Shown here in pieces: positions 1 to 7,396 of a DNA stretch of 64,000 nucleotides. How positions within the stretch are numbered: position 1 is the first letter of the stretch; every line of letters begins with the position of its first letter. A program made the translations under genes and the position numbers. Location of the stretch: contig NZ_FRCT01000010.1 in NCBI RefSeq assembly GCF_900143025.1, positions 49,310 to 113,309 of the forward strand, written 5' to 3'. Source of the stretch: Ruminococcus flavefaciens (lineage in GTDB: Bacteria; Bacillota; Clostridia; Oscillospirales; Ruminococcaceae). A model generated the notes under the pieces. It ran no database searches, had not been told where the DNA came from, and was given only the letters and a program-made list of their open reading frames with translations.

Positions 1-608
1 ATTCAGAGGTAAATATCCTGGATCCCGGTATGCATATCGCAACACTTGGCAAGGACGCTAAGCTCTATATGGAGATCACTATCGACAGAGGCAGAGGCTA
101 TGTTTCAGCAGAAAGAAACAAAAAGCAGATCAACCTCCCAGTTGATGTTATCGCTGTAGACAGCATCTATACTCCTGTTCTTAAAGTCAATTATACCGTA
201 GAGGATACACGACTCGGTCAGGTCACAGACTATGATAAGCTTACAATGGAGGTATGGACCGACGGTACTATCTCAGCTAAGGAAGCATTATCACAGGCAG
301 CCAATCTCCTCAACGAGCATCTGAAGCTGTTCATCGACCTCTCAGAAGAGGCTGGACTTGCTGAGGTCCTTGTTGAAAAGGACGAGAAGGGTAAGGAAAA
401 AATCCTTGAGATGACCATTGAGGATCTTGACTTATCTGTACGTTCATTCAATTGTCTGAAGCGTGCAGGAATCAATACCGTGGATGACTTGATCAATAAG
501 TCAGAGGAAGAAATGATGAAGGTTAGAAACCTTGGAAAGAAGTCCTTCGATGAGGTTAAGGAAAAGCTCCAGTCACTGGGCTTTGATCTCTCATCAGAAG
601 AGGAATAA
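1..608 (+). CDS. rpoA: RNA polymerase alpha subunit, C-terminal part (truncated by window edge)
   Basis: The reading frame is open from the window's first complete codon (position 3), so the gene starts upstream. What is visible is the end of the N-terminal assembly domain and the whole alpha-CTD (about the last 70 residues), with the typical helix-hairpin-helix stretch around [12 protein letters not shown] and [12 protein letters not shown]. Alpha-CTD contacts UP elements and activators; the N-terminal domain nucleates core polymerase assembly. The rplQ gene follows after 48 bases, the universal order at the end of the ribosomal alpha operon. Identification is firm; only the length is incomplete. 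Confidence 0.97.
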   Translation, partial: SEVNILDPGMHIATLGKDAKLYMEITIDRGRGYVSAERNKKQINLPVDVIAVDSIYTPVLKVNYTVEDTRLGQVTDYDKLTMEVWTDGTISAKEALSQAANLLNEHLKLFIDLSEEAGLAEVLVEKDEKGKEKILEMTIEDLDLSVRSFNCLKRAGINTVDDLINKSEEEMMKVRNLGKKSFDEVKEKLQSLGFDLSSEEE

Positions 609-656
609 ATCTTAAAATGTGCGTAAAGCGCACAACTATAAAAAGGAGTGAATACA

Positions 657-998
657 ATGCCGGGTACAAGAAAGCTGGGCAGAACATCTGATCATAGAAA
701 GGCTATGCTCAGAGGCATGGTAACTTTCCTGCTTGAGAACGGTCAGATCGAAACTACCGTAACAAGAGCTAAGGAAGTACGTGCAGTTGCAGAAAAAATG
801 ATCACTATCGGTAAAAATGATGATCTGCACTCCAAGCGTCAGGTATATTCATACATCACTAAGGAGTCCGTTGCGAAGAAGGTTTTCGACGAGATCGCTC
901 CAAAGTATGCTGATAAGAACGGTGGTTACACACAGATCGTAAAGATCGGTCCTCGCCGTGGTGACGCTGCTGAAATGGCTATCATCAAGCTCGTTTGA
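657..998 (+). CDS. rplQ: 50S ribosomal protein L17
   Basis: This 113-residue protein begins [16 protein letters not shown], the classic L17 N-terminus, and has the normal bacterial length. L17 is a component of the large ribosomal subunit. The ATG at 657 was chosen because AAAGGAG lies at 642-648 with ideal spacing; an in-frame GTG at 648 sits inside that Shine-Dalgarno sequence and is not credible. It is the last gene of the alpha operon, directly after rpoA, and a strong terminator follows at 1021-1050. Confidence 0.97.
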   Translation: MPGTRKLGRTSDHRKAMLRGMVTFLLENGQIETTVTRAKEVRAVAEKMITIGKNDDLHSKRQVYSYITKESVAKKVFDEIAPKYADKNGGYTQIVKIGPRRGDAAEMAIIKLV

Positions 999-1020
999 TC
1001 GCAGATATCAAAGATACAAG

Positions 1021-1050
1021 AGCCGTTCCCGTAAAGGGAGCGGCTTTTCT
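1021..1050 (+). terminator. Rho-independent terminator of the rpoA-rplQ operon
   Basis: AGCCGTTCCC pairs with GGGAGCGGCT across a GTAAA-like loop (one G-T wobble) and is followed by TTTTCT. It starts 22 bases after the rplQ stop codon. Confidence 0.85.
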
Positions 1051-1093
1051 GTATACATATGATAAAAAAATACGAAAAATCGCCTTAAAGTAC

Positions 1094-1122
1094 TTGCAAA
1101 AAAATCGTGGATATGATATAAT
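1094..1122 (+). promoter_or_regulatory. Sigma-A promoter of yajC
   Basis: TTGCAA (1094-1099) and TATAAT (1117-1122) are separated by exactly 17 bases, just after the rplQ terminator and about 45 bases before the yajC start. Confidence 0.8.
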
Positions 1123-1167
1123 ATAGAGCGTATGAAATACAAATCAAAACGATTGGAGAATAAGTAT

Positions 1168-1683
1168 ATGAAGATCAACAAGTTAATAGCTTCTGTTACA
1201 GCTGCTGTTTCAACAGCTGCAATGGCTGGATATACAGCTATGACTGCTTTCGCTGAGGAAGCAGAGAAAACAACAAATGCTGCTAACGCACAGCAGCCAA
1301 GTGCAGGAAGCCTCCTCACAATGCCTCTCATGCTCCTTGTAATGTTCGTTCTGCTTTATTTTGTGGCTATCAGACCTCAGAAAAAGCGCGACAGAGAGCT
1401 CAAGGAAATGCAGCAGAGCCTTCAGGTAGGCGATGAGGTAGTTACAGGCGGCGGTATCGTTGGTATCGTTGTAAGCGTAGGCGAGGATACAGTTGTTATT
1501 GAGACAGGCGGTGCAAAGCACAAGCTCAGAATAAAGAACTGGGCTATCACAGAGAATGTTTCCGCTGCTGAGCGTTTAAAGGAAGCTAAGGCAGCAGGAA
1601 AGACATCATCAACAGTTGAGGCTGCTGCGGTAGTTGACGACGACGATAAAAAGTCAAAGAAAAAGAAGAACGACGAAGAATAA
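1168..1683 (+). CDS. yajC: YajC, SecDF-associated preprotein translocase subunit
   Basis: A 171-residue membrane protein. After a signal-like hydrophobic N-terminus (about residues 1-28) there is a second transmembrane segment (about 52-70) followed by the YajC hallmark RPQKKRDRELKEMQQSLQ and the GDEVVTGGGIVG segment. YajC accompanies SecD and SecF at the Sec translocon; secD and secF are not in this window. The start at 1168 is preferred over an in-frame ATG at 1132 because GGAGAA lies at 1155-1160. The C-terminus is a highly charged Lys/Asp tail. The N-terminal extra hydrophobic segment makes it longer than the usual 90-110 residues. Confidence 0.9.
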   Translation: MKINKLIASVTAAVSTAAMAGYTAMTAFAEEAEKTTNAANAQQPSAGSLLTMPLMLLVMFVLLYFVAIRPQKKRDRELKEMQQSLQVGDEVVTGGGIVGIVVSVGEDTVVIETGGAKHKLRIKNWAITENVSAAERLKEAKAAGKTSSTVEAAAVVDDDDKKSKKKKNDEE

Positions 1684-1691
1684 AAGATAAT

Positions 1692-1730
1692 ACCTCCGCA
1701 TAGAATTATTAATAATTCTACAGCGGAGGT
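1692..1730 (+). promoter_or_regulatory. Hairpin hiding the ribosome binding site of the next gene
   Basis: ACCTCCGC (1692-1699) pairs perfectly with GCGGAGGT (1723-1730), and the intervening 1701-1720 is itself a perfect 10+10 inverted repeat (TAGAATTATT). The 3' arm contains GGAGG, the only Shine-Dalgarno for the ATG at 1736, and the hairpin is followed by six T. It may act as a yajC terminator, as a translation switch, or both. Confidence 0.75.
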
Positions 1731-1735
1731 TTTTT

Positions 1736-2137
1736 ATGCGCAGACAAAGGAAAAGCTTGTGGTCAAGCTGGATATTCAGTATGCTTATATCTGTTATGGC
1801 TGGAGCTGTGTGTATGGGGGCAGCAGCATTTTTTTCTGCGTCGGCAATGTACTTTTTGATGAAGGATACAGGTTTGACAAAAGCCTTTGCAGGGGCGAGT
1901 CTTGCCGCGGGGGCATATACAGCCGCGTATATCTGCGGCAAATACAGGCGCAGAAAGGGACTTATCTGCGGTACTCTCTGCGGAGTTTTCCTGTACGTTA
2001 TAATATCAGCAGCAGGGATAATGATACTCGGTCAACATACAGGCATAAAAAAACTCCTTCTGCTGACCGTTTTCGGTGCAGCAGGAGGAGTTGCAGGTGT
2101 AAATTCAAAGCGCCCCGAAAAGCTGTGGGATCAATAA
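1736..2137 (+). CDS. Small four-helix membrane protein, TIGR04086/YrzE type
   Basis: A 133-residue protein with a positively charged N-terminus (MRRQRK) and four predicted transmembrane helices separated by short basic loops (such as KYRRRK). Size, topology and position next to yajC match the TIGR04086 family of Firmicutes membrane proteins; its biochemical role is unknown to me. The ATG at 1736 follows GCGGAGG, which lies inside the hairpin at 1692-1730. Its 3' end overlaps the convergent htrA gene by 7 bases. Confidence 0.7.
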   Translation: MRRQRKSLWSSWIFSMLISVMAGAVCMGAAAFFSASAMYFLMKDTGLTKAFAGASLAAGAYTAAYICGKYRRRKGLICGTLCGVFLYVIISAAGIMILGQHTGIKKLLLLTVFGAAGGVAGVNSKRPEKLWDQ

Positions 2138-3699
2138 TTTCCCGAGGTATCCTCTACCAGCTTGAATTCGATGTCATAATAGGTTATTTCGCCGTCTTTA
2201 TCGAGGTGAGCACAGGTAGCAGGGACTTTGTCGCCGACCTTGTACTGGCTCTTTATAGCGTCGTAAAGCTCGTGATAGGTGGTCACATTTGTGCCGTTAA
2301 TAGCAGTGATGAAATCGCCCGGTTTGAGGGCTGTATTTGCAATATCATAGTCCTTTTCGATCTTCAGGATATAAACGCCCTTGAAGTCCTTGGGAAGATC
2401 AAAGCCGAGCTCTTCCTGAATTTTCTTGATATTGCCCTCAGAGCTCATATCATAGAGCTGTATGCCTATTTTGAAGCGTCCGCCCACATAGCCGTTTTTG
2501 ATAAGCTCCTCAATAACAGGGGAAGCTTCATTGATAGTGATAGCAAAGCCGAGACCTTCAAATTCGGCACTTACATACTTTGAAGAAGTAATGCCGATGA
2601 CCTGACCGTACATATTAACAAGAGCGCCGCCCGAGTTGCCGGGGCTTATATCGGCGTTTGTCTGTATGCAGTCCATTTCAAAGCCGCCTGTATCGCTGCT
2701 TATTTTACGGTTTACAGCTGAAACGATACCGTCGGTAACAGTGCTTGCAAGGTTTGCAGGGTTACCGATAGCAATGACCTGCTCACCTACAACAGCTTCA
2801 TCTGAGTTGCCAAGAGTAGCAGGTTTCAGCCCGTCAGCCTCTACCTTTACAACAGCGATATCCGTCTTTGAGTCTCTGCCGATTACCTTTGCGGCGTAGG
2901 TATCACCGTCCACCGTTTCAACAACGTGATAGCCGTCTGCTTCGAGAACATGGGCATTTGTAGCAATATAGCCGTCCTCGTTGAGAACTATGCCCGAGCC
3001 TGTACCCATAGGGTGTTTTGAAGTAAAGTTGCCGTAATCCTTATAGGTATATATCTTCACGATAGAAGGCTTTACGAGGGCAGCTGCGCCTTCGGGAGTA
3101 TATCTGCCGTTTTCGTCCTTGTATTTTTCCTCATCGAGAGCACCCTTTGGCTTTGACTCCTTATACAGGACTATAGGCTTTGGAGAGCCTATTTTATCAA
3201 CGACCTTCTCGCTGTTGATGATATCATAGACTATGCCGAATACAGCCAGCAGGGCTGCGATTATAATGAGTATTACGAACATTATGAGCACAGCAGACTG
3301 TCCCTTAGGTCTTTTCTGGAAAGTTTCTGTACCGTCAGGGCTGCCGTTGTTCTGACCGTGTTCCAGTTCCTCGAAGCCGATAGGTTCATACATGAACTTA
3401 TCGTACACAGGTCTCTGCGGCTGTCCGTATTGCTGCTGACCGTAATAGCCGTTCTGCTGCTGACCATAGCCGCCCTGATAGCCGTTATTGTAGTTGTTCT
3501 GCGGCTGAGAATAGCCGTTTGGCTGATTAAAACGGTTCTGATACTGGGGCGGGGGAGTGCTGCTGGTGAATACACCATGCTGCTCTGTATTCCGGATACC
3601 GTTTGCTCCGCTTTCATCGGCAGGCTTTTCATGCTGAGGGGTATATTGCTGCCTGTCATTTTCGGAGGGATCGCGGTAGAAATTATCTCTTTCGTCCAT
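2131..3699 (-). CDS. htrA: Membrane-anchored HtrA/DegP-type serine protease with PDZ domain
   Basis: A 522-residue surface quality-control protease. Residues 1-130 are a cytoplasmic Gln/Asn/Tyr/Gly-rich low-complexity region (many GYGQQ and NNYN runs). A single transmembrane segment follows at about 136-158. The trypsin-like domain carries the catalytic triad His250 (TNAH), Asp280 (TDIAVV) and Ser356 (GNSGG), and a PDZ domain occupies about 400-500. It lies 3 bases after the histidine kinase gene and is the last gene of a response regulator-kinase-protease operon, which resembles envelope-stress operons of Firmicutes. The long disordered cytoplasmic tail is unusual compared with B. subtilis HtrA, whose tail is shorter. 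Confidence 0.93.
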   Translation of the reverse strand: MDERDNFYRDPSENDRQQYTPQHEKPADESGANGIRNTEQHGVFTSSTPPPQYQNRFNQPNGYSQPQNNYNNGYQGGYGQQQNGYYGQQQYGQPQRPVYDKFMYEPIGFEELEHGQNNGSPDGTETFQKRPKGQSAVLIMFVILIIIAALLAVFGIVYDIINSEKVVDKIGSPKPIVLYKESKPKGALDEEKYKDENGRYTPEGAAALVKPSIVKIYTYKDYGNFTSKHPMGTGSGIVLNEDGYIATNAHVLEADGYHVVETVDGDTYAAKVIGRDSKTDIAVVKVEADGLKPATLGNSDEAVVGEQVIAIGNPANLASTVTDGIVSAVNRKISSDTGGFEMDCIQTNADISPGNSGGALVNMYGQVIGITSSKYVSAEFEGLGFAITINEASPVIEELIKNGYVGGRFKIGIQLYDMSSEGNIKKIQEELGFDLPKDFKGVYILKIEKDYDIANTALKPGDFITAINGTNVTTYHELYDAIKSQYKVGDKVPATCAHLDKDGEITYYDIEFKLVEDTSGNY

Positions 3700-3702
3700 T
3701 GT

Positions 3703-5169
3703 TTATCCTTTCGCTTTTGGCTGCTTTTCAGGCAGCTGAATAAGAAACTCGGTATATTCTCCGTACACGCTCTTTACAACTATATGACCGTGGTGGAGAT
3801 GAACTATCTTACGTGAAATTGCAAGTCCGAGACCAAGACCTGTAGTATCCTTGCCTCGTGAAGAGTCTGTCTTGTAGAAGCGGTCGAATACCTGCGTTAT
3901 CTCGTCATTTTTCAGACCCTCGCCCGTATTCTTTATACCTATGGTACACATACCGTTTACGGAACGCTCAAAGCGGAATGAAAGTGTACCGCCGTTGTTT
4001 ATGAATTTTACCGCATTTTCCACAAGATTGTATATTACCTGCTGGAGAAGGTCTGCATCGACCTCACAGGTCATTCTTTCGCTTCCGAGACCCTCTACTT
4101 CAAGATTTTTGTCCTCGATCTTTTTCTCGAACATGAGAACTGTCTGAATAACGATCTCTGTCAGGTTTACGTCACGGAAATTCGGTCTGAGAGAGCCTGT
4201 TTCAAATCTTGACATATTGAGCATTGAGGAGATGAGTATTCGCAGACGCTTTATCTCCTTTGAAACAAGCACAAGGTATTCGTTCTGTCTGCCCTTTGAG
4301 ATAGTACCGTCAAGGATACCGTCAACAAATCCGCCTATAGTTGTGATAGGAGTTCTCAGCTCATGGGATACATTGGCGATAAATGTCTTACTTGTTTCTT
4401 CGCTCTTTGCAACATCGGCTGCTACAGCATTGACGTAGTCAGCTATCTCAGACGAGGTAAACGGGACATTTGTAGGGATAGTCTCTGAGAAGTCGCGTCT
4501 TGCGTACTGCTCGGATATTCTACAGAATATTCTTTCATACTCGTCAAGCTTATTGAGCCTTCTCTTTATGAGAAGGAGCTGTATGGATACACTGAGGGCA
4601 CATATGAGGGTATAGAATAAAGCTATTTTCATAGCAAAGGAATTAACGCCGTCGGACTTGCTGTATATCTTTGCGTACATATGCATAGGCACAAGATCGC
4701 CGTTTCCTTTCAGGAGAAAGCAGCTTCCGTACAGCATATAAGGTTCATTTGCGGCGATATTCTTTGTTTCAAGATCAAGGAAATCATTTGCGTCGAGGCT
4801 GTTCATTTCGGCTTCGGATATCCTGTCGCTTTTTTTGAGTACCTTTTTTGGCGTTTCCTTATAATCGGCATCAGACAGTACGCAGTTGCCGTTTTCGTCG
4901 TAGATGTATATCATCAGGTGGTATTTGCTTGAAAACTTCTTATGAAGGGTTTTGATAAGATCTGAACGCGTATCGCGTGTCTCGGCATAATTATCCTGCA
5001 TACAGCTTATAAAGAGATCGCCGATAGACTGAAGCTCGTCAAGCTTTGATGACTTATAGATCCATGAGCTTATAGTTATAATAATAACGCCGATAACGAT
5101 ATTTACTGACAGGACTATAAAAATCAGGAATATAAAAAGCTTGTCATAAGAGCTTTTTTTGGTTTTCAA
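3703..5169 (-). CDS. Sensor histidine kinase
   Basis: A 488-residue membrane kinase. Transmembrane segments lie at about 11-35 and 179-201, flanking an extracytoplasmic sensor of about 140 residues. A HAMP-like linker leads to the HisKA domain with His269 (NVSHELRTP), then the HATPase domain with N box (NLVENAVKF), and G boxes (TGLGLGLAISRKI). The start is a TTG at 5169; AGGGGTG lies seven bases upstream of it and no better ATG exists. It follows the response regulator after 67 bases containing a strong hairpin. Architecture and neighbours (OmpR-type regulator, HtrA) suggest cell-envelope sensing; the signal cannot be read from the sequence. Confidence 0.92.
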   Translation of the reverse strand: MKTKKSSYDKLFIFLIFIVLSVNIVIGVIIITISSWIYKSSKLDELQSIGDLFISCMQDNYAETRDTRSDLIKTLHKKFSSKYHLMIYIYDENGNCVLSDADYKETPKKVLKKSDRISEAEMNSLDANDFLDLETKNIAANEPYMLYGSCFLLKGNGDLVPMHMYAKIYSKSDGVNSFAMKIALFYTLICALSVSIQLLLIKRRLNKLDEYERIFCRISEQYARRDFSETIPTNVPFTSSEIADYVNAVAADVAKSEETSKTFIANVSHELRTPITTIGGFVDGILDGTISKGRQNEYLVLVSKEIKRLRILISSMLNMSRFETGSLRPNFRDVNLTEIVIQTVLMFEKKIEDKNLEVEGLGSERMTCEVDADLLQQVIYNLVENAVKFINNGGTLSFRFERSVNGMCTIGIKNTGEGLKNDEITQVFDRFYKTDSSRGKDTTGLGLGLAISRKIVHLHHGHIVVKSVYGEYTEFLIQLPEKQPKAKG

Positions 5170-5192
5170 GCAGGATCACCCCTATACAAAAT

Positions 5193-5213
5193 AAGGGGAC
5201 AGACAGTCCCCTT
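5193..5213 (-). terminator. Intercistronic hairpin between response regulator and kinase
   Basis: AAGGGGAC and GTCCCCTT form a perfect 8-bp stem with a 5-base loop; on the minus transcript it is followed by ATTTTG. It could be a leaky terminator or mRNA-stability element lowering kinase relative to regulator. Confidence 0.55.
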
Positions 5214-5236
5214 GTTGTTCTGAAATTAATGAGAAC

Positions 5237-5944
5237 TTATTCTTCTTCGTCAGCCTCGAATTTATAGCCTACGCCCCATACAGTCTTGAGGGTCCACTTA
5301 TCTGAAACGCCTTCAAGCTTTTCACGCAGACGCTTGATATGAACGTCTATGGTACGGGAGTCGCCGTAGTATTCAAAGCCCCATACTTCGTCAAGAAGCT
5401 GGTCACGGGTATAAACTCTGTTCGGATTGGAAGCAAGGTAATAAAGAAGTTCAAGCTCCTTAGGAGGAGTGTCTATATTCTTTCCGTTTACTTTCAGCTC
5501 ATAGCTGTCCATATTTACAGAGAGCTTATCGTAATGCACTTCCTTCTGCTCGGGCTCAGCCATACCTGTTCCTACGCGGCGTGTAACGGCGTTGATACGG
5601 GCAATAACTTCCTTAGCGTCGAATGGCTTTACGATATAATCGTCAGCACCAAGCTCAAGACCGATGACCTTGTCGATAGTCTCGCCCTTAGCGGTTATCA
5701 TAATGATCGGAACGTTGGAGATCTTTCTGATCTCGCGGCATACCTGCCATCCGTCCTTACCGGGGAGCATTATATCAAGAAGCACCATATCAGGGCTGAG
5801 AGCCTTGAATTTTACAACAGCATCGTCGCCGTCGTGACAAAGAAGGACGCTGTATCCGTCTTTTTCGAGATAAAGTCTGAGAAGATCGCAGATGTTCTTG
5901 TCATCGTCAACTATAAGAACTTTAGGATTTTTTTCGTTAGCCAT
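5237..5944 (-). CDS. OmpR/PhoB-family response regulator
   Basis: A 235-residue two-domain transcription factor. The receiver has the acidic pair Asp13-Asp14, phospho-acceptor Asp57 (LLDIMLPGKDGW) and the conserved Lys in VKPFDAKE. The C-terminal winged helix shows the family signature RTIDVHIKRLREKLE and the GVGYKFE ending. It is the first gene of the operon with the histidine kinase at 3703-5169, presumably its partner, and the HtrA protease. A consensus promoter lies just upstream (5988-6016). Confidence 0.95.
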   Translation of the reverse strand: MANEKNPKVLIVDDDKNICDLLRLYLEKDGYSVLLCHDGDDAVVKFKALSPDMVLLDIMLPGKDGWQVCREIRKISNVPIIMITAKGETIDKVIGLELGADDYIVKPFDAKEVIARINAVTRRVGTGMAEPEQKEVHYDKLSVNMDSYELKVNGKNIDTPPKELELLYYLASNPNRVYTRDQLLDEVWGFEYYGDSRTIDVHIKRLREKLEGVSDKWTLKTVWGVGYKFEADEEE

Positions 5945-5987
5945 TTTGTTAATACCTTCCTTCCGTATTAAACATTTTATTAAGATA

Positions 5988-6016
5988 ATTATAACTCAGA
6001 TCGGTGAAAATGTCAA
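5988..6016 (-). promoter_or_regulatory. Sigma-A promoter of the regulator-kinase-htrA operon
   Basis: On the minus strand TTGACA (6011-6016) and TATAAT (5988-5993) are both perfect matches with a 17-base spacer, 44 bases upstream of the response regulator start. Confidence 0.85.
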
Positions 6017-6087
6017 TCAAAAATTGCTGATTTTTGAATTTGTGAGTTGATTTTGATATACAGCTTTATAAAAGAGCAGTATATCGG

Positions 6088-6771
6088 TCACAGACGGCTG
6101 AAAAGGTCGCACAGAGCGCATATAAGCTCGGTATTGGTGGGCTTTTCCGTAAGCCTGTGTTCTGTCAGCCGTGCCGAAGCACCGCTTTTGAATGCGTGGT
6201 CGGCGAGGTTGCGCATAGCTCTTTCCACAAGAGAAGCCTTGGTCGAGTAGGTCTGCGCTATCTCCTCATATATGCCGTTCATGCCGCCCCATAGCCTTTC
6301 AGGAGAATCCAGCGCTATTTCGGCAGCCTTTGCAAGGTAGTAAAATCCGCTTAGCCTCCGCGGAAAGCCCAGCTCCTCTATAAGCAGCTCCAGCCGTGAA
6401 AGCAGGCTTTTGCCTTTGTCTGCATAAAGCATTACCGCGAAGCACAGGCTGCTTACGGGATAAGGCATAATGAAGCATTTTTCAGCACCGGCTCTGCGAA
6501 AGCAGTCGTGTACAGAAGCGGACGAGGTGTAAAGTCCTGCGAATACGGATATACCGCTTTCGGACAGTTGTCTTATTAGATCCAGCAGCTTTTCGTCAGG
6601 TCGGAAGGCAAATAATATGATACCGCATATTTTTCCTTCGGATATCCTGCTTTTTATGCTTGACAGAGAGCTTTTGCAGCACTCCGCCATGATACCCATA
6701 TTCATAAATCTGCGTGAGAGCAGCCTTCCGAGACCGGGCGAATTATCGCATATCAGCAAATGTCCGTTCAT
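6088..6771 (-). CDS. Spo0A-like regulator with degenerate receiver domain
   Basis: A 227-residue protein. The C-terminal half matches the Spo0A effector domain: LIEELGFPRRLSGFYYL, then TKASLVERAMRNLADHAF (recognition helix region) and the terminal EKPTNTELICALCD. The N-terminal half looks like a receiver fold but the phospho-acceptor position is Phe/Ala (IILFAFRPDE) and the conserved Lys is replaced (IMPYPVS instead of a KPF motif); only one acidic residue (Asp9) remains in the usual pair. It therefore probably binds DNA without Asp phosphorylation. The start at 6771 overlaps the upstream stop as ATGA; longer readings of the frame run antisense-like through the preceding gene and are rejected. 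Confidence 0.8.
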   Translation of the reverse strand: MNGHLLICDNSPGLGRLLSRRFMNMGIMAECCKSSLSSIKSRISEGKICGIILFAFRPDEKLLDLIRQLSESGISVFAGLYTSSASVHDCFRRAGAEKCFIMPYPVSSLCFAVMLYADKGKSLLSRLELLIEELGFPRRLSGFYYLAKAAEIALDSPERLWGGMNGIYEEIAQTYSTKASLVERAMRNLADHAFKSGASARLTEHRLTEKPTNTELICALCDLFSRL

Positions 6772-7370
6772 TTCGTCTGCTGAGAAAGGGCGGTGATATT
6801 GCTTATAGCCCAATCGAAGGTATCTGTTGTGATTATACAGCCGCAGTACGGACATTCGGCAGTCTGATTGATATTGACCTGAGCGCCGCAGTGGGGACAG
6901 GTCTGAGCGGTTACTCCGGTTGATGAAGCAGTCATAACTCCTGTAGTACGTGTGAGAGTCCACTCATAGGTCATAAACTTTTCCTTGACTTCACTGCCGC
7001 TGATTATAGCGCCTGTAGCGTCGTCCCTGATGTAATTAACAAGCCTTGTTTGCAGGCGTGCTATGATGATATCGTTGCCGCTGTCCTGTCTCCAGCCCAA
7101 AAGTGTATTTCCGAGAATTGCGGGGCGGCGTATGATATTGGTCTGACCGGCCTTTTTGAGCTGGTCAAGCTGACGCTGCATCTGAGCATAGAAAGCATCT
7201 GTCATATACGGACGAAGCTCGGAGATATCCTTTTTCTGCCAGTCGCTGTCATAGCTGAAATCCTCATCGCCTGCAAAATTGCCGAAATCCAGAGCCTTCG
7301 CATTTATCGGCATCGTAAGCAGACAGAATGATGAAAGCAGCAGAAGAATAAATATTTTCAGCCTTTTCAT
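6768..7370 (-). CDS. Tim44-like zinc-ribbon exported protein, internally shortened paralogue
   Basis: A 200-residue protein with an N-terminal signal-like segment (MKRLKIFILLLLSSF, about 1-24), a FGNFAGDEDF motif, then a Tim44-like region (about residues 42-150) and a C-terminal zinc ribbon CPHCGA...CPYCGC. It is clearly a paralogue of the neighbouring 304-residue protein but lacks about 100 residues: the Asp/Ser-rich linker, the transmembrane helix and the start of the Tim44-like domain. The start at 7370 follows GGGGGACAAT. The stop overlaps the Spo0A-like gene by four bases (ATGA), implying translational coupling. Function unknown; Tim44-like domains often bind membranes. Confidence 0.75.
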   Translation of the reverse strand: MKRLKIFILLLLSSFCLLTMPINAKALDFGNFAGDEDFSYDSDWQKKDISELRPYMTDAFYAQMQRQLDQLKKAGQTNIIRRPAILGNTLLGWRQDSGNDIIIARLQTRLVNYIRDDATGAIISGSEVKEKFMTYEWTLTRTTGVMTASSTGVTAQTCPHCGAQVNINQTAECPYCGCIITTDTFDWAISNITALSQQTK

Positions 7371-7396
7371 ATTGTCCCCCGATGAATATAAAAGCT

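Noticed and set aside
1759..2583. A 274-codon plus-strand frame
   Set aside because: It overlaps the TIGR04086-type gene in another frame and then runs antisense through htrA, which has clear catalytic motifs.
6772..6963. N-terminal extension of the Spo0A-like frame
   Set aside because: It overlaps the zinc-ribbon end of the preceding gene in another frame. A similar out-of-frame extension occurs before the shorter Tim44 paralogue because the two paralogous genes are similar at DNA level.
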